Positions 52,320-60,464 of a DNA stretch of 63,324 bases are shown piece by piece. The stretch is taken from positions 1-63,324 of the forward strand of contig NZ_CAAGHK010000031.1 in the NCBI RefSeq assembly GCF_900769625.1, given 5' to 3'. The notes beneath the pieces are model-generated. The model was given only the letters and a program-made list of their open reading frames with translations, was not told the DNA's origin and did no database searches. This stretch comes from an uncultured Clostridium sp. (lineage in GTDB: Bacteria; Bacillota; Clostridia; Clostridiales; Clostridiaceae). Position numbers and translations under genes: made by a program. How positions within the stretch are numbered: position 1 is the stretch's first letter; each line of letters starts with the position of its first letter.

Positions 52320-54251
52320 CTATCTTTCTTTATTAGCAACTTCTTGAACGATTCTGTCTACGAATGCATTTAAGTCCATAGCACCTTCATCATCGTTCTT
52401 TCTGCTTCTTACAGAAACTTCATTGTTTGCAGCTTCTTTTTCACCAACAACTAAGATATAAGGAGTTCTTTCAAGTCTTGCTTCTCTGATCTTGTATCCG
52501 ATCTTTTCAGCTCTGTAGTCACATTCAACTCTGATTCCTTTATCTTTTAATGCTTTAGTTACTTTTTCAGCATAATCGTTGTATTTGTCTGAAAGAGGTA
52601 AAATCTTAGCTTGAACTGGAGATAACCAAGTTGGGAATGCACCAGCATACTTTTCTATAAGCATTGCTAAAGTTCTTTCATAACATCCGATTGATGATCT
52701 GTGAATGATGTAAGGACGTTTCTTTTCACCATCTTTATCAATGTAGCTCATATCGAATCTTTCAGCTAAAGCAAAGTCGATTTGAACTGTGATGATTGTA
52801 TCTTCTTTTCCATGAACGTTCTTGAATTGGATATCAAGTTTTGGACCGTAGAAGGCAGCTTCATCATCAGCTTCAACGTAATCTATCTTTAAGTGATTTA
52901 AGATATTTCTCATGATATCTTGAGTCTTGTTCCAAGCTTCTGGATCATTGATGTATTTTTCAGTGTTGTTTGGATCCCATTTAGAGAATCTGTAGCTTAT
53001 ATCATCAGCAATTCCTAGAGTTTCCATGATGTATTTGATTAATTCAACAACTCCCTTGAATTCATCTTCAAGTTGTTCTGGAGTAACTATTAAGTGTCCA
53101 TCAGCTAATGTAAATTGTCTAACTCTGATAAGACCATGCATTTCACCAGATGCTTCATTTCTGAATAGAGTAGAAGTTTCTGAATATCTTACAGGAAGAT
53201 CTCTGTAGCTGTGTTGTTCAGCATTGTATATTGTATATTGGAATGGGCAAGTCATAGGTCTTAAAGCAAATACTTCATCATCTTTTTCTTCATCACCTAA
53301 TACAAACATACCATCTTTGTAGTGATCCCAGTGTCCTGAAACTTTATATAAATCGCTCTTAGCCATGTATGGAGTTTTAGTTAAAACATAGCCTCTTTTT
53401 TCTTCTTCATCTTCAACCCATCTTTGAAGAGTTTGAACTATTTTAGCTCCCTTAGGCATTAATAATGGAAGTCCTTGACCTACTTTTTCGTCAGTAGTGA
53501 ATAATTTTAATTCTCTACCTAATTTGTTATGGTCTCTTTTTTTAGCTTCTTCTAAAGCTTCTAAGAATTCATCAAGTTCAGCTTTCTTTAAGAATGCAGT
53601 ACCATAGATTCTTGTAAGCATTTTGTTCTTTTCGTTACCTTTCCAGTAAGCACCAGCACTTCTAGTAAGCTTTATAGCTTTGATGTTCTTTAATGACATA
53701 ACGTGAGGTCCAGCACATAAATCAGTGAAATCACCCATTTTGTAGAATGATATAACCTCATCTTCAGGAAGGTCATTAATTAATTCTACTTTGTATGGTT
53801 CATCTTTCATTAATTCTAAAGCTTCATTTCTTGGAAGTTCAAATCTTTCAATTGAAGGATTTTCTTTTATTATCTTCTTCATTTCTGCTTCTAATTTTTC
53901 TAAGTCAGCAGTAGTAAAAGCTGCATCTCTATCAAAATCATAGTAGAATCCATTAGCAATAGAAGGTCCGATAGCTAATTTTGTTTCAGGGAATAATCTC
54001 TTAACAGCATAAGCTAAAATGTGAGATATACTATGTCTTACAGCATCTTTTCCTTCTTGTGAGTCAAATGTACAGATGCTTAGTTCAACATCTTCATTAA
54101 CTATTGTTCTAAGATCACATACTTTCCCGTTTATTGTTCCACAGAAGGCATTTCTAGCAAGACCTTCACTGATTGATTTTGCAATGTCTAAAACTGATAT
54201 ACCAGCTTCAAATTCTTTAACAGATCCATCTTTTAAAGTAACTTTTATCAT
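52320..54251 (-). CDS. thrS: Threonyl-tRNA synthetase
   Basis: Class II aminoacyl-tRNA synthetase, 643 residues, full length. Domains: N-terminal TGS (1-62), the second additional/editing domain (about 65-225) with HSISHILAYAVKRLF supplying the HxxxH metal motif and a downstream CAGPHV, the catalytic core (about 240-535) with motif 2 around RYSETSTLFRNEASGEMHGL and the zinc ligands, and a C-terminal anticodon-binding domain (540-643). AGGAGA precedes the ATG on the minus strand. Expression is controlled by the T-box leader upstream (54340-54655). The gene converges on the metY remnant. Confidence 0.97.
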   Translation of the reverse strand: MIKVTLKDGSVKEFEAGISVLDIAKSISEGLARNAFCGTINGKVCDLRTIVNEDVELSICTFDSQEGKDAVRHSISHILAYAVKRLFPETKLAIGPSIANGFYYDFDRDAAFTTADLEKLEAEMKKIIKENPSIERFELPRNEALELMKDEPYKVELINDLPEDEVISFYKMGDFTDLCAGPHVMSLKNIKAIKLTRSAGAYWKGNEKNKMLTRIYGTAFLKKAELDEFLEALEEAKKRDHNKLGRELKLFTTDEKVGQGLPLLMPKGAKIVQTLQRWVEDEEEKRGYVLTKTPYMAKSDLYKVSGHWDHYKDGMFVLGDEEKDDEVFALRPMTCPFQYTIYNAEQHSYRDLPVRYSETSTLFRNEASGEMHGLIRVRQFTLADGHLIVTPEQLEDEFKGVVELIKYIMETLGIADDISYRFSKWDPNNTEKYINDPEAWNKTQDIMRNILNHLKIDYVEADDEAAFYGPKLDIQFKNVHGKEDTIITVQIDFALAERFDMSYIDKDGEKKRPYIIHRSSIGCYERTLAMLIEKYAGAFPTWLSPVQAKILPLSDKYNDYAEKVTKALKDKGIRVECDYRAEKIGYKIREARLERTPYILVVGEKEAANNEVSVRSRKNDDEGAMDLNAFVDRIVQEVANKER

Positions 54252-54339
54252 TTTAAATCTCCTCTCAAGTATATAAATAAATTATGTTTAAATTATTAGA
54301 TTCAAGCTATAAATGAGCCTGAAAAGATTATTACAAATT

Positions 54340-54655
54340 AAAAATAAAAAAACCCCATCTCTAAAATATAGAGACGAAGTAATATCCGTGGTTCCACTCT
54401 AATTACCTTATCAGATAAATATAATTAAGCTGAATATTTCTTTTAAAAATTTCAGTAAATAATAATATACCTGAAACAGGTCACTTAAAATTATCGTAAC
54501 GTGATAATAGCGGGTCTTATTAGGACCACTCAGAGGTGGTTTTCAGTCTAAATTTATTTAAGAATACTCACACCAGTGTATTCTCTCTCTGAAAAATAAG
54601 GTTTTAGCTTACTGTCCTCATCAACGTGTTATCTTATGATAAATACAATTATAAT
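54340..54655 (-). promoter_or_regulatory. T-box riboswitch leader of thrS, Thr specifier (ACC)
   Basis: Read on the minus strand: the stem I apical motif CAGAGAGAGAATACACTGG, the specifier loop GAAAACCACCTCTGAG with ACC (54540-54538) in the specifier position, and a canonical T-box AGAGTGGAACCACGG (54400-54386). The competing terminator (TCTCTA/TAGAGA then GGGG and seven T) ends near 54344, about 90 bases before the thrS start. UGGA in the bulge fits a tRNA with U at position 73. Uncharged tRNA-Thr should promote read-through. Confidence 0.93.
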
Positions 54656-54676
54656 GATTGATTTTTTATATGTCAA
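54648..54676 (-). promoter_or_regulatory. Promoter of thrS
   Basis: On the minus strand TTGACA (54676-54671), 17 bases, TATAAT (54653-54648): a consensus sigma-A promoter at the head of the T-box leader. Confidence 0.8.
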
Positions 54677-54699
54677 CAATATAATACAAAAAAAGTAAT

Positions 54700-54943
54700 T
54701 TGATTTATATATTAAAGTAATATAATAGGTATAACTGTAACAAATATATAGGGTTGGTATATTTTATAATCACTCATAGCTTTTATGACTTTAATTATAC
54801 TATGGCTTATAAGGAGCTGGAGATTTTTAAGTTTGTAATTTAGTAAGGTTTTTAAAGATTTATAAGTCTTTTAAGTTCTTGGTTGTAGCATAGTTGCTTT
54901 TTTTTAAGGTGAAAAGTTATTAATTGCAACATAACTGCTTTTT
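54700..54943. other. Non-coding gap with two similar T-run motifs
   Basis: CATAGTTGCTTTTTTTTAA (near 54889) and CATAACTGCTTTTTTTAAA (near 54930) are imperfect copies about 40 bases apart, downstream of the HNH gene and upstream of the thrS promoter. Read on the minus strand they are A-runs followed by GCARYTATG and do not form convincing terminators. No frame or RNA was recognised. Confidence 0.4.
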
Positions 54944-55351
54944 TTAAAAGTGCATATTTTTTATAAGATTATCCAATGTCATATTCACTAACATCTCTTC
55001 CGTATAGAACTTTTCTCCCATTATTTTAAAAATTATATCTGCTTTTTTATAGCCTTCTTTATATAATTTAAGATTTTTTGTTATTCTTTTTAAAGTGTTA
55101 TTTGGAATGTTTAATACTAAAGATAATTCTTTAAAATAATAGTATTCCTTTGGCAGCATTTCATAAAGTTTATTCTGAAGATCGAGCTTGTACCTAAGAT
55201 CTACCTCTTTAGAGTGATGAGGACCATATTTACCACGATGATGGTAAGGACATAAATATTTATAATTTAATTTTATATCAAAACCGCCTTCACTTCTATG
55301 AACAATGTGATGTATATCAGCTGGCGCATTACATATTTCACATAAAGCCAA
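54944..55351 (-). CDS. HNH endonuclease-domain protein
   Basis: 135 residues. The first 55 carry a compact HNH/zinc domain: Cys4 and Cys7 (LCEICNAP), the DIHHIVHRSEGG catalytic histidines, and CPYHHRGKYGPHHS with the second zinc pair. The C-terminal 70 residues include a helix-turn-helix-like segment (FKELSLVLNIPNNTLKRITK). Stand-alone HNH proteins of this size are common in Clostridium and phages; no phage or intron neighbours are seen. GGGGGAT precedes the ATG on the minus strand. A DNase activity is predicted from the motif only. Confidence 0.85.
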   Translation of the reverse strand: MALCEICNAPADIHHIVHRSEGGFDIKLNYKYLCPYHHRGKYGPHHSKEVDLRYKLDLQNKLYEMLPKEYYYFKELSLVLNIPNNTLKRITKNLKLYKEGYKKADIIFKIMGEKFYTEEMLVNMTLDNLIKNMHF

Positions 55352-55686
55352 TTATTAATCCCCCTTAAATTCTGTAATATATTAACCTATTCTAAAAATT
55401 GTTTTAGGCAAAGCTATCTTAATCAAAATTACGACAAATAAACGAAATGTTCATGTTTTAATTATAATTTAATAGTAATAAAATAGCAATTTTAGAGCGT
55501 AATTATAAGTTTACAGAATAGTTATAAAATAGAAAGATAATGAGAAATATATTAAAATGATGAGCAATATTGTTAAATTACAAGGTATATTAAATTTGTA
55601 AAAGAAGTAGATTATACCTTATAATAAAGATAAGGAAACAATCTATATTACAATATATTAAAATTGTGTAGAGAAGGTGAATAATA
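55352..55686. other. Non-coding gap between divergent HNH and hypothetical genes
   Basis: AT-rich. It holds an inverted pair AAGGTATA/TATACCTT (near 55587 and 55612) and a possible -10 TATAAT at 55619-55624 for the gene at 55687, ahead of its ribosome site GAGAAGGTG. No further element was recognised. Confidence 0.4.
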
Positions 55687-56361
55687 ATGAGAGAAAACTA
55701 TAATTCTTTTGACTACTGGGAAAACGTTATCAGAGAAAATAAAACTATTAGAGGACATATGTTTATGCAGAAACCACCTACAGAGAAAAGTTTATATTTT
55801 CATACTTTAATATTCAGTAAAAGTAATGGAATTAATAATATATGGGGTTATTTCCCTAATGTAAGAAGTTTGATAGGATATCTGCAATACTCATTTCTTC
55901 AGGAATCTTTCTATAAATGGATAAATGGAAGGGATAAGCTCATAACAAAAATACCTAGTATTTCTGTAGAAAAAATTATTGAAGATGGAGAAAAGGCAAA
56001 GAAAATAACAAAAGAAATTGCTGAAAAAATGAAAAAGGATTATAAATTTCTTTCTAAGCTTTGGGATATGTCTTCAAAAGATGCTGAACGAGAATTAAGA
56101 AAGTTCTTAAGAGAGTTTAACAAAAAATGGATGGGAGATAATAGAGAATTCATTTATATAAAACTTTTCAAAACTCCACAAGAAGTATGTGATTTTGTTG
56201 TTTCGTCGGCAGCAATGACTAATACAGAAGGTGAATTAGAAAATAAAATAGGCATGAAAATAGATGAGTGGAAGAGTCTTTGTGAAAATACATTAAAAGA
56301 TAATATGAAGTCAGAAAAATTTAGAGAAATATTATTAAAGAAATTAAGTGAAGTATTATAA
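55687..56361 (+). CDS. Hypothetical protein, 224 aa
   Basis: No family recognised. Helix-rich and very basic in the middle (AKKITKEIAEKMKKDYKFLS), with an N-terminal aromatic part (FHTLIFSKSNGINNIWGYFP). It has no signal peptide, no membrane segment and no cysteine pairs except single residues. AGAAGGTGAATAAT precedes the ATG, and a terminator follows at 56364, so it is a free-standing transcribed gene. Codon use resembles the neighbours, giving no sign of recent transfer. Confidence 0.75.
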   Translation: MRENYNSFDYWENVIRENKTIRGHMFMQKPPTEKSLYFHTLIFSKSNGINNIWGYFPNVRSLIGYLQYSFLQESFYKWINGRDKLITKIPSISVEKIIEDGEKAKKITKEIAEKMKKDYKFLSKLWDMSSKDAERELRKFLREFNKKWMGDNREFIYIKLFKTPQEVCDFVVSSAAMTNTEGELENKIGMKIDEWKSLCENTLKDNMKSEKFREILLKKLSEVL

Positions 56362-56363
56362 TA

Positions 56364-56401
56364 AAATCCCCTTATGCATTATTACATAAGGGCGATTTTT
56401 T
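56364..56401. terminator. Terminator between the hypothetical gene and ispF
   Basis: AATCCCCTTATG (56365-56376) pairs with CATAAGGGCGATT (56385-56397), followed by TTTTTG. Confidence 0.8.
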
Positions 56402-56431
56402 GAAAATTACTATTGTTATATAAAACAATCA

Positions 56432-56899
56432 TTAGTTTACAGATGCAATGCTTTGTGCAGAAATACCCAGCATTTCTCCTGTAAAGCCAAGTCCTTCTTC
56501 TGTCGTAGCTTTAACGTTGATTTTGTTAATATCGATATTAAGTGCATCAGCAATATTTTTCCTCATAAGGTCTATGTGAGGTCTCATTTTGGGTTTCTGT
56601 GCAATTATTGTAGCATCAATATTGTTTATTGAATAACCTTTTTCAGAAATAAGCATTCCTGTTTCTTTAAGTAATTTTATGCTTGAAATTCCCTTGTATC
56701 TTTCATCGGTATCTGGAAAATGCTTTCCGATATCTCCTAAAGCACATGCTCCAAGGAGTGAATCCATTATAGCATGTAGAAGTACGTCAGCATCAGAGTG
56801 ACCTAAAAGACCTTTTTCAAATGGAATTTCAACTCCTCCCATGATTAGTTTTCTTCCTTCAACTAATCTATGAACATCATATCCCATTCCAATTCTCAT
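56432..56899 (-). CDS. ispF: 2-C-methyl-D-erythritol 2,4-cyclodiphosphate synthase
   Basis: Fifth enzyme of the MEP isoprenoid pathway; cyclises CDP-ME-2-phosphate with loss of CMP. 155 residues from ATG 56899, chosen because AGAGGTG precedes it (a GTG at 56908 lies inside that ribosome site). Metal ligands Asp8 and His10 (MGYDVHRL) and the third His in LLGHSDADVLLHA are visible, as is DIGKHFPDTDERYKG. It is cytoplasmic and forms trimers. It is a single gene here; ispD is not adjacent. Confidence 0.96.
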   Translation of the reverse strand: MRIGMGYDVHRLVEGRKLIMGGVEIPFEKGLLGHSDADVLLHAIMDSLLGACALGDIGKHFPDTDERYKGISSIKLLKETGMLISEKGYSINNIDATIIAQKPKMRPHIDLMRKNIADALNIDINKINVKATTEEGLGFTGEMLGISAQSIASVN

Positions 56900-57017
56900 G
56901 TTTATCACCTCTTTATATTGTATTAATGTTTATTTTATCATAAATATAATGGAGTGAATAAGTTAGAAATATCAGGTAAACATTTACATAAGATGTATAT
57001 ATTTAAATTAACTAAAG

Positions 57018-57188
57018 TCAGTAAATTTTATTGACCAGAGCTTTATTATTTTTGTTCATATTAGCTGTTTCAGTGTTAGAAATACTAATTCTGTGAGTTA
57101 AAAAGTTAATCAGTTTATTAAAGGTAAAGTGAAAGAAATTGATTCGACGTTTTTTAGTAAAATCTACGTATATAATTTTCTTTTTCAT
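57018..57188 (-). CDS. Small basic protein, 56 aa
   Basis: A frame too short for most gene callers. ATG at 57188 is preceded on the minus strand by TAGGAGATTGGTGT, a good ribosome site at 8 bases. The product starts MKKKIIYVDFTKKRRINFFH, is rich in Lys, Arg and Phe, has no clear membrane segment, and ends NKNNKALVNKIY. It fills most of an otherwise empty 427-base gap, antisense to nothing, upstream of ispF on the same strand. No family recognised. It could be a true small protein or chance. Confidence 0.45.
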   Translation of the reverse strand: MKKKIIYVDFTKKRRINFFHFTFNKLINFLTHRISISNTETANMNKNNKALVNKIY

Positions 57189-57326
57189 ACACCAATCTCC
57201 TAAATATTGATTATAAATTCATTTAAGCATATAAAGTTTTATATATGTGTAAAATTCTATGCTATAATAATATAGTATGAGAAATACACAAAATTGATAG
57301 TAATGTTTAAAGAGGTGTTAACTATT

Positions 57327-58346
57327 ATGGATAGTTTAAGTTTTAATAAAAATAAATATGTCTTCACGTCTGTACCTAATATTACGCTGGTAAGCAACTC
57401 TGCAGATGGTAACAGAAGTAAACAGATTTCTTTATTTTTAGAAGAACTGTCCTCATATAATATTATACTTAATGACCTGGTTAATTATCCATTAAATGAG
57501 GAAAAGAGGAACATATCTTTAAATATATCTTACTATATAATGGAAAATGATAGAATAAGTGACAAGCTTAATAGGAAAAAAGAACTTCCGATAAAAGAGT
57601 TATGTAAATCTGTGCGAATGAACAGAGATAGAATTGAAGACATGAAGGATTACATTGTTGCATATTATTTGATTCTTAGAAATCCAGAGTATAAAGTACT
57701 GCAGGATTCATTAAAGATAAAACTTAAAGAAAAGAATGATAATGTCAGAAGCATAACATCATCTAAGAAATTTTCAATATATAAGGGAATTGCAATCAAA
57801 TCTTTCAAGAAGTCAGCATATATAATGACTTCCATGGGAGAATTCATAAAGATAAAAACTGATGGGAGAGCAAAAGTGGGTGAATCATGTGATGGGAAAG
57901 AGTGTACAAGACTAAGAAAGTATAAGATTCATATTGCAATTGCATTGGTAGTATTAATTATGATTGGATGTGCAACAGTAATTGATTATAGAAAGACTCA
58001 AAGCATAGTTATAGTTGAAACAACTTCTAATATAAAGATACATGTAAATAAGTATAACAAGGTCATATATGCTTATTCACCAACAGAAAAGGGCAAGCTG
58101 TTAATATCAAGCATAGATATAGAAAATCAAAAGATTGATGATGCGCTTGAAGAAATATTTGAATACGCTTATGGAAATGGAATGCTTGATATAAGTAAAA
58201 AGACCCTCATAACAGTATCAGGAAAGAGTATGGAATATGGATCACTTCCAAAGACAAATAAATTTATTTCAGAAAATAAAGTACCAATTGTAATAAATAA
58301 TTCAGGAAATCAGCAGAAAATGCCTGATTATATCCCAGAGGAATAA
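57327..58346 (+). CDS. SigI C-terminal domain fused to an RsgI-type anti-sigma membrane protein
   Basis: 339 residues from ATG 57327 (AAGAGGTGTTAA ahead; the in-frame TTG at 57294 is unlikely). Residues 32-131 match the C-terminal region-4-like domain of sigma factor SigI (FLEELSSYNIILNDLV, KKELPIKELCKSVRMNRDRI, DYIVAYYLILRNPEYKVLQ). Residues 149-186 match the RsgI N-terminal anti-sigma domain (YKGIAIKSFKKSAYIMTSMG, EFIKIK). One membrane helix lies at 201-219 (IAIALVVLIMIGCATVI), then an extracytoplasmic part (220-339) like the RsgI juxtamembrane domain. Sigma region 2 is absent, and the family's DINPS autocleavage site reads VETTSNIKI. It could sequester a partner sigma or core polymerase, or be an inert relic. 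Confidence 0.75.
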   Translation: MDSLSFNKNKYVFTSVPNITLVSNSADGNRSKQISLFLEELSSYNIILNDLVNYPLNEEKRNISLNISYYIMENDRISDKLNRKKELPIKELCKSVRMNRDRIEDMKDYIVAYYLILRNPEYKVLQDSLKIKLKEKNDNVRSITSSKKFSIYKGIAIKSFKKSAYIMTSMGEFIKIKTDGRAKVGESCDGKECTRLRKYKIHIAIALVVLIMIGCATVIDYRKTQSIVIVETTSNIKIHVNKYNKVIYAYSPTEKGKLLISSIDIENQKIDDALEEIFEYAYGNGMLDISKKTLITVSGKSMEYGSLPKTNKFISENKVPIVINNSGNQQKMPDYIPEE

Positions 58347-58373
58347 AGATATACTAACTAATTTAAATAATAA

Positions 58374-58420
58374 AATGCCTTGTATGATTATATTATTTTT
58401 AGTCATACAAGGTATTTTTT
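58374..58420. terminator. Bidirectional terminator
   Basis: AATGCCTTGTATGA (58374-58387) pairs with TCATACAAGGTATT (58403-58416), one wobble, then TTTTATTT. It is shared by the SigI-RsgI fusion and the convergent deacetylase gene. Confidence 0.85.
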
Positions 58421-59315
58421 ATTTAGATGTATTTTTAATAAGTTCTTTAAAGGTATTCATATCATAATTTGAACTGATATATATTCTATCAAGTGCATAG
58501 ATATCATCATTTCTGTCAGATAGACCTAAATGTGTTGTGAATGCAAGTTTATAACCAGCTTCTTTTGCAGCTTTAATGCTGTCATCATTAAAATCACCAA
58601 ATGGATATGCGATGGCAGTTACATTTTTTCCTGTTATGTTTTCTAAAATATCCTTAGAATTTTTCATTTCCGATAATTGTTCATCATAATTTAGAGTATC
58701 AAGATGCATATGATTTACAGTATGACTTTCAATATCTATACCGTAATCAGACATTTCTTTTATGGCATCTTTAGAAAGATAATATGATCCATCAAGGGAA
58801 TTTCCTACACAAAAAATAGTAGCCTTCATGTTCCTTTCTTTTAGCAGTGGGAATGCCTCAGTGTAATTATTCATGTAGCCATCATCAAATGTTATAACTA
58901 TACTTTTTTCAGGAATAGGCTGATTATTAATGAGATGATCATAAAGTTCATTTATTGTGATAGTGATATACTCATTATCATTTATATAATCAAGCTGTTT
59001 CTCAAGCATTTCTGGAGAAATTGTAACTTCATTTTCAGCATTTTCATTGACTGAATGATAGTAGAGAACAGGAACACCGATATTTTTAGATGTTAATTCA
59101 GTATCGATAAATCTACTTTGAACAGCTGTTGAAGAGTTTTTTTCATAATTGGTAACAGATAGTGAATTTGAAGAGACATTACCTGAAGGTGTATTATTTG
59201 TATTACTTAATTTGTTAAAAATAGTTTTACTAGCTGCAATGTAAAACATCAATACAGATAGTGTAACTGATAAAACTATAAAAACAATGTACAAGTTTTT
59301 ATTCTTTTTAATCAT
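58419..59315 (-). CDS. Membrane-anchored polysaccharide deacetylase (NodB domain)
   Basis: 298 residues. An N-terminal membrane anchor (about 8-28) and a Ser/Asn/Thr-rich linker to about residue 75 place the catalytic domain outside. NodB motifs: GVPVLYYHSV near 80, the metal Asp pair in IVITFDDGYMNNY (motif 1), IESHTVNHMHLDTL (motif 2, HxxxH), and IAYPFGDFNDDS (motif 3). It removes acetyl groups from peptidoglycan or another wall glycan. It converges on the SigI-RsgI fusion gene; RsgI-type sensors often face polysaccharides, but a link is only suggestive. GGAGAG precedes the ATG on the minus strand. Confidence 0.92.
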   Translation of the reverse strand: MIKKNKNLYIVFIVLSVTLSVLMFYIAASKTIFNKLSNTNNTPSGNVSSNSLSVTNYEKNSSTAVQSRFIDTELTSKNIGVPVLYYHSVNENAENEVTISPEMLEKQLDYINDNEYITITINELYDHLINNQPIPEKSIVITFDDGYMNNYTEAFPLLKERNMKATIFCVGNSLDGSYYLSKDAIKEMSDYGIDIESHTVNHMHLDTLNYDEQLSEMKNSKDILENITGKNVTAIAYPFGDFNDDSIKAAKEAGYKLAFTTHLGLSDRNDDIYALDRIYISSNYDMNTFKELIKNTSK

Positions 59316-59480
59316 AATATTTTGCTCTCCTTTTAATATTGCATATTAAATACACTTTAAGTATTTGAATTTATTAATATTATAGACATATATCTAAAAA
59401 ATATATTTACGATAATTTAAGATAATAGAATAATATATTAAAAGTATAGCATACTAAATAAATAATACAACTTATTAACA

Positions 59481-59557
59481 TTATCCACAGGAGGATGTGG
59501 ATAAACTGTTATAAATTTGTTTATAAACAAATTTCTACATATAAAATATGTGGATAT
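59481..59557. promoter_or_regulatory. DnaA-box cluster with a perfect 22-bp palindrome
   Basis: TTATCCACA (59481-59489) and its inverse TGTGGATAA (59496-59504) are both perfect consensus boxes, six bases apart. TGTGGATAT (59549-59557) is a third, one-mismatch box; a fourth, TTATACACA, lies at 59651-59659 inside the next gene. Between the second and third is a perfect palindrome, 59513-59534, with arm AAATTTGTTTA. This is a strong candidate DnaA-binding site for gene control or DnaA titration; there is no dnaA or dnaN here, so it is not the usual oriC. Confidence 0.6.
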
Positions 59558-59602
59558 ATAAATTAAAATATCGGAAAAACAAGATATATAGGAAGTGGTG
59601 TA

Positions 59603-60343
59603 GTGAAGTTATTAACAGTGTTTGCAGGAATAGCTGCTATAAGCAGTATGTTATACACAGGTTATAAACAAAATATGTATATAACTTGTGAATTATATTT
59701 TAACGATAATGTCAATATTGTGGAAAAGTCTATTAATAAAGATTTAAAATATTTAAAAGAAGATTTAAAAATACCGCAATTTGATGATGGAAAAGATTCC
59801 AGCAAATTAATTGATGCTAATACAAAGATTAATAATGATATACTCCCTAAGGTTAGTGAGGCTGAAAAATCAGCGCAAGAATATTATGGGGATAAAAATG
59901 AAGGAAAGCCGGAGTTTCCATTTGAAATTTATTCAAGATATACAGTTACGCAGAATAATGATTCAATAATGAGTTTATATAATGATTATTATGAATTTCT
60001 TGGAGGGGCACATGGAATGACTACAAGAACTTCATACACAATTGAAAAAGAAAGTGGAAGGATATTAGAGTTAAAGGATTTATTTGTTTCAGGATATGAT
60101 TATAGGTCTGTTATCAATAATGAAATAAAAAAGCAGATTGCAGGTGAGCCAGATAAGTATTTTGAATCAGCAGAAAAGTTTAAAGGAATAGATGAAAAAC
60201 ATACATATTTTATTAGAGGTGATGACTTGGTAATTTATTATGAGCTATATGATATAGCACCATATGTAGCTGGAATACCAGAATTTAATATTCCACTTGA
60301 GAAATTCAATTCTTCCTATAAGTATGTTATAGCAAAAGCATAG
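59603..60343 (+). CDS. DUF4163/DUF3298 domain protein, membrane-anchored
   Basis: 246 residues starting GTG at 59603 (AGGAAGTGGTGTA ahead). A short N-terminal hydrophobic segment (2-18) suggests export or anchoring. Residues about 25-110 fit DUF4163 and about 125-240 fit DUF3298: YEFLGGAHGMTTRTSYTIEK, then GRILELKDLF and a C-terminal LVIYYELYDIAPYVAGIPEF. This pair is found in the extracytoplasmic part of RsiV-type anti-sigma factors and in PdaC-like proteins, where it can bind wall fragments or lysozyme. No cytoplasmic anti-sigma domain is present here. The upstream region carries DnaA boxes. Confidence 0.83.
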   Translation: MKLLTVFAGIAAISSMLYTGYKQNMYITCELYFNDNVNIVEKSINKDLKYLKEDLKIPQFDDGKDSSKLIDANTKINNDILPKVSEAEKSAQEYYGDKNEGKPEFPFEIYSRYTVTQNNDSIMSLYNDYYEFLGGAHGMTTRTSYTIEKESGRILELKDLFVSGYDYRSVINNEIKKQIAGEPDKYFESAEKFKGIDEKHTYFIRGDDLVIYYELYDIAPYVAGIPEFNIPLEKFNSSYKYVIAKA

Positions 60344-60348
60344 ATGAA

Positions 60349-60389
60349 AATATGGTATGAAATGCTTTTTAAAGGTTTCATACCATATT
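60349..60389 (+). other. Hairpin after the DUF3298 gene
   Basis: AATATGGTATGAAA (60349-60362) pairs perfectly with 60376-60389, 13-base loop. The following TAAAAAAG has no T-run on the plus strand, so termination is uncertain. Confidence 0.5.
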
Positions 60390-60464
60390 TAAAAAAGATT
60401 ATTTATAGTTTGATTTTTGTATTAATTCATATATGTAATAAGAAAATATTAATACTTGCTACTT

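Noticed and set aside
57327..58346. Calling the gene a complete sigma-I factor
   Set aside because: Region 2 is missing and a membrane helix with an RsgI domain follows; it cannot act as a sigma factor by itself.
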